This document shows positions 41,208-51,683 of a stretch of 64,000 bases of DNA, piece after piece. Within the stretch, counting starts at the first letter, position 1. Every line of letters starts with the position of its first letter. The position numbers and the translations under genes are program-made. The notes under the pieces are model-generated. The model did no database searches, was not told where the DNA came from, and worked only from the letters and a program-made list of their open reading frames with translations. Origin of the DNA: Lathyrus oleraceus. Lineage: Eukaryota > Streptophyta > Magnoliopsida > Fabales > Fabaceae. The stretch is from the NCBI RefSeq assembly GCF_024323335.1, contig NC_066581.1, forward strand, positions 182,211,330-182,275,329, read 5' to 3'.

Positions 41208-42362
41208 CTAATCGAATTCTCTTATGCACTCATCTATGATATCAATCGCATAACATGCGTCTCCTAGAATTGGTGCCATCAGGAATTTCGAAAGAATGAA
41301 CTCGATCTTTTCATCCCCTACTTCGAAGGTTAATTTCCCTCTTTTGACATCTATTATAGCTCTGGCTGTTGATAAGAATGGTCTACCTAAAAGAATAGGG
41401 ATATCGTCGTCTTCTTTGATATCCATGACCATAAAGTCTGTTGGGATATAAAGTTGACCGATCCTAACTGGGATGTCTTCTAAAATGCCTACAGGATACT
41501 TAACAGACCTATCGGCTAATTGTAGGGACATCTTAGTTGGTTGCAATTCTCCTAGGTTTAACCTCTTACATACAGCTAAGGGCATTAAACTTACACTAGC
41601 GCCTAAGTCTAGGAAAGCTTTGTCGATCACATGACTTCCTAAAATGCAAGGTATAGAAAAACTACCAGGGTCTTTCTCCTTCTTAGCAAGTTTATCCTCA
41701 GAAATAAAGTTGCATTCCAAGGGTTTTGGATCGTCGAGCCTACGCTTGTTAGTTAAGATGTCTTTGAGAAATTTGGCGTAAGACGGAATTTGGGTGATAG
41801 CTTCGGTAAAAGGAATCTCTACATGAAGCTTTTCTATTACTTTTATAAATTTCTGGTATTGGTTATTGACTTTGGTTTGTTTAAGTCTTTGCGGATATGG
41901 GATTGGTGGTTTGTACGGGGGTGGTGGTTTGTAAGTTTTATCCTTGGCTTCACCTTCTTGGTTGGTTTGTTTCTCGGATTCCTCTAGTTCCTCTTCTTGG
42001 TTGGTAGGCATATTTTCTTTAGAAGTTTTGGACTCGCTCATTGCTGGGTTCTGAGGCCCTTCATAAGCGGTCCCACTTCGTAACGAGATAGTGTTAGCTT
42101 GCCCTCGTGGGTTTGGTTGAGGTTGTCCAGGAAATTAGCCTCCAGGTGTAGTTTATGGGGCTTGGTTTTGCGCTACCTGTGAGATTTGGGTTTCAAGCAT
42201 CTTGTTATGAGTGATTATCTGATCAACCTTGGTTCCTAATTGTGTTATAAGTTCGTTTACGTGAATGTTTTGGTTTAATAATTCTTTATTTTGCTGAGTC
42301 TGGCCCGATATAAAGCTTTCCATGATCTTCTCAAGGTTAGACTTCTGGGGCACAGCTTGCAT
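41208..42362 (-). pseudogene. Athila-1 gag C-terminal part and aspartic protease
   Basis: The open part 41208-42041 (277 codons) has a Glu/Pro-rich linker (YKPPPPYKPPIPYPQRLKQ), the conserved FIKVIEKLHVEIPFTEAI, and the protease core: active-site DLGASVSLMP at about residue 147, and ILLGRPFLSTARAIIDV near 220. DLGAS instead of DTGAS is usual in Athila. Upstream in the same frame is a Gln/Asn-rich coiled segment (42153-42362, GTKVDQIITHNKMLETQISQ) separated by two in-frame stops. A TAG at 41208-41210 divides it from the pre-RT segment. Confidence 0.87.
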
Positions 42363-42552
42363 AGGTTGATTTGGTTTTCGGGCTTGATAACCTTGCAGTC
42401 TCTGAGGTGCATGATTTTGGATAGGGTTTTGGTTTTTATAGGAGAAATTTTGGATGATTCTTCCATCCAGGGTTGTAAGTGTTTGAAAACGGGTTACCTT
42501 AGGCGTAATTCACTTGGGTGGTATTTAGTTCATTCAAAAGGTTACACTCCGC

Positions 42553-43386
42553 CTATTCGTGTCCTTTAGATCCACGGAGTTCGCACTCTGTGTGGACTAC
42601 TACTGCGGTGTTGGTGTTTGTAGACATATGTTCGATCCTAAGGGCTAAAGCGTCCATTTTCGCCTGCATCATGTCTAGAGAGCTTACCTCATGTATTCCA
42701 CCTTGGGTCTCCTTTTTCTCTATTGATGCTCGTTCAGTTCCATATTGATAATGGTTTTGGGCCATAACCACAATTAGGTCACAAGCTTCTGGATAAGGTT
42801 TGTTCATCAGCGTGTCGCTTGCGGCAGCATCGATGCTCATCTTGGTGTTATAATGGAGTCCATTGTAGAAGGTATGAACGATCAACCATTGTTCTAGGCC
42901 ATGGTGTGGGAAGACTCTTAATAGATCTTTATATCTCTCCCAAGCTTCGAAAAGCGATTCTCCTTGGTTTTGAGCAAATCTAGTTATTTGGTTTCGAAGA
43001 ACATCAATCTTACTAGGGGGGAAATATCTAGCAAGGAATACTCTCCTAAGGTCTTCCCAGGTAGTTACTGAATTAGCTGGAAGTGAATCTAGCCATGAAC
43101 GTGCTCTATCCCTGAGGGAGAAAGGGAATAATCTTAAACGGATCGCATCGGGTGAAGCGCCGTTAGATTTAAAGGTGTTGGCTAGTTGGATAAAAACTTT
43201 TAAATGTTGATTCGGGTTCTCAGTAGAGAGACCCGCGTATTGGTTATGTTGCACTAATTGCAACAAAGACGGTTTTAGTTCAAAATTGTTAGCAGGAATA
43301 AGGGGGTTTACTATACTCGAACTAGGTTCCTCATCAGAGGGTTGGGAGAATTCCTTAAGAGGTCTCCTATCGCGATTCTCGGCCAT
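42553..43386 (-). pseudogene. Athila-1 gag (capsid region)
   Basis: 277 codons begin MAENRDRRPLKEF. The retrotransposon gag domain covers about residues 60-200: LSTENPNQHLKVFIQLANTF, FSLRDRARSWLDSLPANSV, TWEDLRRVFLARYFPP, QNQGESLFEAWERYKDLLR and TFYNGLHYNTKMSIDAAA. It ends near the zinc knuckle (CELRGSKGHE), which lacks a normal Cys and is followed by a stop and frameshifts before the gag C-terminal part at 42362. The start is the first Met in frame, about 165 bp from the primer binding site. Confidence 0.9.
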
Positions 43387-43550
43387 AGCTTTCTTAATTC
43401 GGATGAGTAAGAGGCATGTACGAGTATAACATTCGGGTTCCGCTAAAGGATCTACTAAATTTCTGGTACTACGAGTTCTTCACATTTACCGGCTAATAAT
43501 GCCTTAGTTTAGACGGTGTAACAACAGGGTACGAAATTTGATGAAGTTGG

Positions 43551-43568
43551 TCCCCGGGAACGGTGCCA
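43551..43568 (-). promoter_or_regulatory. Athila-1 primer binding site (tRNA-Asp type)
   Basis: The minus strand reads TGGCACCGTTCCCGGGGA, close to the TGGCGCCGTTGCCGGGGA site usual in Athila. It lies six bases from the LTR end. Confidence 0.85.
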
Positions 43569-43574
43569 AAATCT

Positions 43575-45244
43575 TGATCGTTGGGATTCGCAAGTGCACG
43601 AATAACGTCAAAGTAATGTAAAAGAACATTGATCCCACAAAGACCAATCGTCAATCTATCGATTACTATCGTTACGATGTTTATCTAAGGCGGTATAAAA
43701 GAAATATTGGGTTTGCAAAACAACAGTAAATAATAAATGCAGGTAAAGACAGGTTGAATGTAATTCACGTCAGTTAAGTGATGTTTCGATTGTCTAAATA
43801 GAACTACTTATGAGGCAATATTTTCTACTCTTGAAAAGAATCCATTTAACAGGAACCGTCGCTTTCGCGTATTCAGAACCGAGTTTACCCTTAAATTAAG
43901 GCATTTTATTGTCACTTATAAAAGGTGCGCAGAACGCTAAAGTAGTAAACCTATTTTTAAGAAATGAGACTCGTAAACTTAGTTGATAAGTGATTTTGAT
44001 TTGGAAAGTTTACCCAAGGAGCTTCCTGATTTTAAACCTATCAACGCGTCCAAAAATAGTTTCAAAATTAGTCTTTCCTTAAAGTGATAAAGATTCCTAG
44101 TTACTAAGTCAGGGTGCTTTCGCACTCCTCGAATAGTCAAAACTAACCAAGTCTGTTTTAGAAAACTCAAGTTAAAAATCAAAACAGCCTTTTAAGTATT
44201 TCTACATATTTCAATATGTGAAACATTACTTTAACCGCGATCCTTAAATTCTAACCTTTAAAAGATTTAGCTAGACATGGTAACACAAACGAACACAACG
44301 GTGTTAGTCATGATGAAAAGTTTGTTTTAGAATGTGAGGCGTAGAGAGCGAGTAAAGTGTGTAAAGTAAATAAAGTAAAGCGAGTGCGGAAAATAAATAA
44401 AATAAAGCGAGTGCGGAAAATAAATAAAATAAAAGCGAGTGCGGAAAATAAATAAAATAAAAGCGAGTGCGGAAAATAAATAGAATAAAGCGAGTGCGGA
44501 AAATAAATAAAATAAAAGCGATGCGGGAAATAAATAAAATAAAAGCGATGCGGGAAATAAATAAAATAAAAGCGATGCGGGAAATAAATAAAATAAAACC
44601 GATCCGGGAAATAAATAAATAAAGCGATAAATAAGAGCCTGCTCCAAACGGAGACTTCGATTCTGGTACAAAAATAAACCTCCGACTCCTGAAGCTAAAG
44701 ACGACAACAACTAGAAGTGACCCAACTCAATCTCACAATGGTGAGATAACCCCCCTATGTGACGGATTATCACTATTACAAATGATAAATATATGCTTAG
44801 TGTTGTAAAACTAAGTTGGATGATTAGAAAATGAAATGGAACGAGCTATTTATAGAGGTTTTCAGCATCTTGTAAAGACCACGGTGCCCTCCAACTTCCA
44901 CTTAGTGGGAACGTGATTTCTAAAGGTGGCGTCCGCCATCCCTTCATGGCACCCGCCATGTGTGTAAATGGGGTGGATCATGGGAACGTGGCGGTTACCT
45001 CCTAGTTAAGGGTTGGCGACTCATGGCTTCCACTATAGCGGCTGCCATGTGCAACGCCATGTGTGTAATTTCGCCGAAAAACCCTAAATTTAGGTCTTTT
45101 TGCTTCGTTTCTTCCAAAAGAGTCCGAAAGTGCTAAATATCTAAAAACAAGAGAAAAGAGAGCATAATTCAAACAAAATGATAATAAAGTCCTAATAAAC
45201 ATGTGAAATCCGAGTCAAAAACACGGTGTAATTCGGTGTGATCA
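43575..45244 (-). mobile_element. Athila-1 5' LTR
   Basis: The minus-strand start TGATCACACCGAATTACACC (45244) and end CCCAACGATCA (43575) give TG...CA ends and about 1.67 kb. A TATA-like CTATAAATA lies at 44851-44860 with GC-rich ccgccat motifs upstream. A minisatellite occupies 44377-44640. The LTR interrupts the Tat-5 LTR: sequence from 45247 (tattcattaggcgtcc) matches 53015 in the other Tat-5 LTR copy. Confidence 0.87.
44377..44640. repeat. Minisatellite in the Athila-1 LTR, unit about 32-34 bp
   Basis: About eight copies of a unit of the form gcgagtgcggaaaataaata plus aaataaaa, drifting to gcgatgcgggaaataaataa in the last ones. It lies downstream of the TATA box in the transcription direction. 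The minus-strand ORF over it (repeated LFYLFPAS) is an artefact. Confidence 0.93.
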
Positions 45245-47506
45245 AATATTCATTAGGCGTCCTAAAAGGATGAGAATGGAACCCAAAAGGAAGTATTGGT
45301 TGGAACAAGGAAAAGGTATATTACTTGTCGGGGAATAAATAATTTGAGATCAAAGAGAAAAAGTATCTTGGTCCATAAAGGAATAAACTCTGAACTGAAG
45401 AGTAAAGGTAAACCAACAAGTGAAGGGCCCGAGGCATGGTATCTCTGTAGTGGAATAACCAAAAACAAAAGGAATTAAATGTCTAGCAATAAGCCAAACA
45501 ACTCTTAGCTCACAAGACGGACTATTCCTATAGGCGTCCTAAAAGGATGAACATTGAAACCAAGGAAAAGTACTATTTGATCTCAAAAATATGGTATTGA
45601 TTTATGAGAGAAGGATAGATTAATAAATAGGATATCAATAGATAAGGAAGATCGCGAAGAAACTGGATTCTCCTGCCTACGTATCCTTATAGTGGAATAA
45701 AGAAAATCAGAGCTTTCGTAGTTAAGTCTACTAAGGCTGAAAACAAGATGATTAAGGCATAAGAAGTAGAATTGATTGATTTAAATAGTGGAATATACTT
45801 GATAGTTATTGGATAAGAATCACACTAAAGTTTATGAGTAAAGGTGGATCTGATAAGCAACGAGCCAAACGTCCCGCACCCAAAGATATCCAGAATGAGT
45901 GTAGGAAAGCTCTAGTCTTATTCCTTCTCTACTACTTAAGGCTCGTGGCATATAATTCTAATCCTGACTTTCAAGTTGCTGGAGGAGAATCTTTGTTGTT
46001 GTTCATTGTGATGATAAAGAGAGAAAGACTTGACAGTTGATTGACGAGAATTACACTAAAGTTTATGAATAAGGGTAAATATTTTGAATAGATAGGGCTT
46101 ACGCCCCGTACGCAAAGTCACTCTATACAAGGATAGGAGAAACTCCATCTCACCATTCCTTATTGCCTAAGGCTCATAGCGCATGATACTTCTCATAACT
46201 GACAAGTTGCTGGAGAAGAATCTTCATTGTTAAACTTGTGTTGATGTTGTCTTATATGAAGAAGACTCATAGTTATTTGATTCGTATTGCACTAAAGTCT
46301 ATGAATAAGGGTGAACGCTTTGAATAGCTAGAGCCTACGCCCCGTACGCAAAGTTGCTCTAGACAAGGGTTGGAGAAACTCCGTCTCATCATTCCTTATT
46401 ACTTAAGGCTCGTATCGTACAGTTTGAATCATATTTACCAAGTGTTAACCTTTGATTTATCTTGTATAACCCGTTGCTTGATGTGAATGAGGATGTCTTA
46501 ATTGAAGATCTTCCTTGAGGCTTCGAGCTCCATAACTTACAGGAAAAAGACTTATTAAGTGACCAGGGGTCTTTTGGTCACTCAAATTAGACTGTGGGGT
46601 TATACAAGTTCAAAGGATTTAATTGATCAAAATTACTTTTGATCAATTTGAATCATGGGTTTGAAACAATTAGAAATTATGGTTAATTCTAATCTAAGAT
46701 TTAGAAATGATCAAACTAGTCTAAGGGAGCATGCACTTTGTATGGTAAAAATGACAAAATAAACTCTTAAAGGGGAAAATGGTCAATTCTCATGATATTG
46801 ATATTAGGAACCAAATTAAATTCTAACCAAAAATCCAGCTATGCCTAAAATGTAGACAACTTCTAAAATTATTCTAAATGTTAGAAATTAATCAAAATCA
46901 ATTAAACTCTAAAATCAAATAAATTCTAAAAGGTTAATTAAGTTCTAATGTCAATTAAATTCTAAAAATTCAATGAAATCTTAATATCAATTAAATTCTA
47001 AAAATTTATTTAAATCCTAAATTCCAAATCAAAATTTAATCATAACCTAATTAACTTCAAAAATCAATCAAAGCTAAATCTAATAAATCTAATTAAATAA
47101 ATCACTAAGTTGTTAATTACCCTAAAATCCTAAGATCCATTGAATTAACTAAAAGATTTAACCAAAACCAAATCCAAAATTGGGCCTTAACTGAAGAACG
47201 GAGATTGAGGCCTAATCGGGGGGTGCACCAACTCGTAGGGTGAAGGTCCAAAAACATGGACTCAAGAAAGGCAGGACCATGAAGGCCAAGCAAAGGGGGG
47301 GTACGAAAAGCGTGAACATACAGAAGGGAGGTGTGGACAAGAATTTCTATGTTTGGGCCTTAGGGTTTGAATCATCAATGATCAACCACCAGATATGAAT
47401 GCACGACTGATGCTTATGCATGAAGCATGAAGATATGTATGATTACTCTCTAGTTAAGGATTGAATGAAAAGATGGATCAGGGAGGGCAAAGTTTGAGGT
47501 ACAACA
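45245..47506 (-). mobile_element. Tat-5 3' LTR, truncated by Athila-1
   Basis: The minus-strand start TGTTGTACCTCAAACTTTGC is at 47506, with the purine tract TTAAATAGGGGCAGC just outside it (47507-47521). Positions 45247-45686 match 53015-53447 in direct orientation, showing the same LTR on both sides of the internal region. The rest of the 3' end lies beyond Athila-1, off the window. It holds a tandem repeat at 45818-46440. Low-complexity AT-rich DNA (46640-47160) contains runs of ttaaattctaaaa. Confidence 0.8.
45818..46440. repeat. Tandem repeat in Tat-5 LTR, period about 233 bp
   Basis: Almost three units begin near 45815, 46048 and 46283, with cactaaagtttatgaataag, then cgtacgcaaag, then caagttgctggagaagaatc. 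The last two units are most alike (both have cttacgccccgtacgc or cctacgccccgtacgc). Confidence 0.85.
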
Positions 47507-49659
47507 GCTGCCCCTATTTAATCTTCTTGAACCAGAATACAAGAATTGTGGAAGCTTTTCGGGTATTCAAGGTAGAAGAGGATGAAATACTAACGTATCC
47601 AAAAAAATCCCGTTGAGGATGTAGGTAATGTAATGAGAATTTTGTGATTCGCCAAGCAAAGGTTGGGCTTTGGGTTAGTCAATAAAAACTGGATTTTTGT
47701 ATTTTCTTGTTTGCACGGTTATATGTTATGCTTTATGAATGATATGCATGAGTGAAACGACGTGGTTTATGCATGATAATGATTTATGCAACGATTAAGC
47801 CAAATGCTCATATAAAGGGCGATAGGAATTTTGGGCTAGGATAATGATCATACAGACATGATTCTCTGACACCTACTTTAAGCTCAACAGTTTTTGTTAC
47901 ACCTTTGGACTTATTCTAAAACGTGGAGAGAGCTTATACCTGCGTAGCCTGTCTTTTCCCCAACATACTGAATGTTTGCCCCAATTTCCCTAGTTACCGA
48001 TTATGGAGTAGGCTCATCATCTGAGTACTTCAACTGGCTTACCCCAATGTCTTGAAATTGTATTCTCTTAATTGATCATCTCGGGAATGATTGACTTCTC
48101 GTGCTCTCGGGGTAGCTTGCCCCAATATGAGCCTTAAAGTAATATTGCCCATATCCAGCTGATTTAGAGAGATTGGTAGAATCTCGACATGGTCGCCCCA
48201 AATTGACTGACTCTTGAAGAGATATGAGCTATAGGGTATCAGGAACTTGTTCAACTTTCCTATTGTGTAAGCTTCCTTGATGTCAAATGACTGCTCGTAT
48301 GTAAAATGCTCACTTCAAAAGTAATAATTGTAATATCATGCTCATGCAACTTTTGAAAACTCAAGTGTGTTCACTAAGATTATGATATCTGGTGAATAAA
48401 TCACTGATTAGAATGTCATATCAGTATCAATATAGATGACAACCAAATATTTAGGAGTCAGCTTAACGCGATCTTACCATAGTATGCTTTCGAAATAAAC
48501 CCTTCTTCAATTAGGCCTTTTGAGGGTTGTAAGGTGGCCTGGTTCACGGTTTTAGAAGGAAAGGATATAAGGCTCAAAACCTATTCTAACTCACCCATTC
48601 TCCGTGATGTTCTCTAGTCCTACATTTAGTTAGCTTAAAATAAGCGTCCATCTTTCAGAAAAGGATTTTGAATATCAGCAATGATGGTTAAGGAACCCAT
48701 TGAGAGTTTGGAGCGATGGTCACTCACCTTCTGCTTTTGTTTGCAGTCACAGAGATTTTCTCTTGCTGAAGATTTTGATATTGATCCTCTGATTTTCATT
48801 TTTTGCTTTCCCTGATTTTTGCCTGGGTTGTCTTTTGGGTCTGCATCCCACTAAGATACCCTAACTTTTGCCTAAGTCGATCTTGTTTTCAAGTTTTCGA
48901 CTTAACGGGCTTTTCATTTGCTTTTGATTTTTTTCGTCTCTTTTCATTTCGTATGGAGCAAATCCTATGACACCGCTTTCTTGATTCGTTACAAGGTTCG
49001 TGACTATTTCACTCCTTTTGATAGGTAAGGGATAACCATTCTGACTTTATGATTCCATCCTCCTGAGAGGGATATGATATGATTGATCACTTGATGAGAG
49101 TATTCTCCTTCTGAATTTTGAATGCAAGTCTAAACTAACTAAAGACTACCCTGCCCCTAGTTAAGCATGAGGGTTTTATGTGTTAAAGAAAGAAACTCCT
49201 ACTACAAGGCTCAAAAGGGTTGACTACGGATTAACTTCCTTATATCTGTGTTTAGGGATTTCAACAATGCCTTACATCATCAACACGACCTTATTCAAAA
49301 GCATACAGGCAACGATCTTGCGTATTGTGATTGCATCATTCTCTTTTGATTTTATTTGACAGACAGTTTGATACTGATAAAATGAAAAATGAGTGAACAC
49401 AAATGGATTTAATTAAAACATGCACATTTATTTCACTATGATCATTATTCAGAAACAAACAAGTTCACAATTGAACAGTACATTGTCATACAAGAAAATA
49501 TTACAAATGAAGAGATTTAAAAGTAACATGATCTCTGACATAATTGGCCTCATTATTCTTCTGCAGATATAACCTTAGCTCTTGATCATTCTTCATCAAT
49601 GAATGCACTCACCTTTTTCGGTCTTGACATTAGGCCTTTCTTTGGTGAAAGTCAGAATC
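47507..49659 (-). mobile_element. Tat-5 3' noncoding region (pol absent)
   Basis: It starts with the purine tract and includes the lineage phrases ttttgcctgggttgtctttt and cttttgcctaagtcgatctt at 48815-48920, which in Ogre-1 and Ogre-3 lie just after integrase. Here they run directly towards gag remnants with no RT, RNase H or integrase between, so pol is deleted. I see no coding ORF. Confidence 0.7.
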
Positions 49660-50905
49660 TTCTGATCTATAAGTTATTATACCCTAGCTTTGAAAACCCA
49701 GCAATCCTAAATAGAGTTCCACTTATGCCTAGTATGATAAGCACATGAGACATTAGGATTGTGCTTTGCATGATATGGGAAAGTGGCAGGTGGGATTTCC
49801 TTTGTCTCAATGAGTCCTTGTTGGACAAGGTAAGGTAATATTTAAGCATATGTCATAGGGATCTGATCACATTGAGGACGTTTTCTATCAAACCTTCAGG
49901 TCTTTCTTTCCCCTTGATGGTTATGTGGCACAGTTTGTTAACTTTGCAGAGCTTGAGCCTGAGAAGGTTGCTGATACTGGGACATGACATAGGCATCAAA
50001 GGTACTTACAACGGAGGATGAATTAGAGGAATAGCCATTGGTCGGAATGTTTAAGCAGAATGCACCAAGCCAAGATTGGTTGTCTGATGGGAAGTCTGAC
50101 CATAAAAAACTCCAAATGGGATATAGGGTGCCCCAGTATAGGTGTACTAAGGTGCAACAATAGTAGAAGATGATGCCCCAGGATAGGCCAACACTATTCC
50201 AGGATGGTATCCTTGATTCGGATACTGCATAACAGGATGGACCACAGGTGGATGAACTTGGACATGAATTGGATGACCCTTGTATTCAAACCTTTTTTCA
50301 ATCGGCGCCTCAGCAGTTACAGGTGTAAAGCTCAACAACTTCTGATTAATGAGCTCTTGAACTCTGGCCTTGAAAGGGTAACAATTATCTATAAAATTCC
50401 CTATATGTCCAGCATGATATCCACATATGGCATGAGAGTCATGCTTAAGACTGTAGGGAAATTTAGCAGGATCGATTTATTTAGGTACAATTGCCCCAGC
50501 GTTAACTAGTATAGGTATAATTTGTGCGTAACTCATAGGAATTAGATCATTGCGAGGAAGTTTCCTTTCTTGATCGTTGTTCTTCTGAATTATTTTCTTC
50601 TGCATCAACTTCTGGTCGCTTTGAGCAGGCCTCTGATGTGGTAGCAAACATGGCTCTTGAGGAAGAAGTGGCAGGATGCCTGCAGCCAGCTTCTGTTTGT
50701 TATCTTTCTCCAGATTGTCTTCAACATGTTTGTCAATCACAACCTGTTTAGGGCAATCTGTTGTAATGCTATCCAAGAGTAGCCCTAAAACCAAGTTAGC
50801 TCTATTAATGCGCTTACTCTCTTCCATGATCCTTCGGTGATTGGTGTCGGTGAATTGTTGTCTTTCCGACGGAGGAATGGATAGGGTGAGTTTTCTTGTT
50901 AACAT
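49660..50905 (-). pseudogene. Tat-5 gag remnant
   Basis: One frame with stops at 50477 and 50147 carries Gag-like pieces: PMSYAQIIPILVNAGAIVPK, comparable to the PMTYAELLPELL segment of Ogre-1; then a Cys/His motif CGYHAGHIGNFIDNC followed by KARVQELINQK. A second, more decayed copy of this motif lies at 49680-49790 (CAYHTRHKWNSI, stop, DCWVFKARV), so this part of Gag seems duplicated. The N-terminal section (50600-50905) is Gln/Lys-rich. No protease core is visible. The element could not encode functional proteins. Confidence 0.7.
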
Positions 50906-51662
50906 GCATGTAATGTAGATGAACGCACATGTTGGGGATGGAATGCAAATAAATATGCAGCATCCATAGATTCAAAGCATTGATGGTAATTATTAATGCT
51001 CAAAATTTTGGCATATATACAACAATGCAATAATGATATGCAATAGAGTATGTTAACATCATAGAATAATCCGGATAATCTGCGCATACTGCTCGATGCA
51101 TGATCAAAGGTTCAACGTCCATGAGAATAAGGGTATGTAGAGTCTATGGTTTCCTGTAGAAAAAACCCATCCCCTTCACAGGTAGGATCTAGTCTCTAGA
51201 GGGTAACCTAGAAGGTTCCTAGAGTCAAAGACTCATTTCGAGATACCATTGCCTTAGACGAATGACTCGTCGGACAATGATGCTCCCAAAAGGATATACT
51301 CTAGGTATGACATCTCATGTCAACCATAATCGCGGAATACTCCACGGAGGTCAAACACGACTCTAGTCACGTTACTATCATGTGTGTGTACTCAAACTCG
51401 GGTATAGAACTTCTCTCTCATGTAATCTATCCCATCCCAACAGGGAGCATAATAGATAACATCCATAATATAAAGCAAACGAATATAATGATATAGTGAG
51501 TAAAGCGCAAAGATAGACACCCTAAGCAAGCTAAGAAAGCAATCAAAACTAGGCTCAAATCCTTTTAGCGACTAGGAAGTACTCCAAGCAACAAAGCATT
51601 CCCAGCAGAATCGCCAGCTGAAGATGGGGATGCTCAAGAAGAGAGCCCAAACTACAAGCAAA
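50906..51662 (-). mobile_element. Tat-5 5' leader
   Basis: The leader between gag and the primer binding site shows short phrases similar to the Ogre-1 and Ogre-4 leaders (for example actcgggtatagaac at 51407). No ORF is supported. It contains the second primer-binding-site-like sequence at 51599-51616. Confidence 0.7.
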
Positions 51663-51681
51663 CTCCCCAGCGGAGTCGCCA
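51599..51681 (-). promoter_or_regulatory. Tat-5 primer binding site and an upstream duplicate
   Basis: The functional-looking site is TGGCGACTCCGCTGGGGA (minus strand, 51664-51681), two bases from the LTR end CTAGCTTCA. About 65 bp further into the element lies TGGCGATTCTGCTGGGAA (51599-51616), itself preceded by CATCTTCAGC, a copy of the LTR end. The LTR-end/primer-site unit is thus duplicated in tandem. Confidence 0.75.
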
Positions 51682-51683
51682 AC

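Noticed and set aside
44327..44710. 127-codon ORF with repeated LFYLFPAS units
   Set aside because: It is the antisense reading of the Athila-1 LTR minisatellite.
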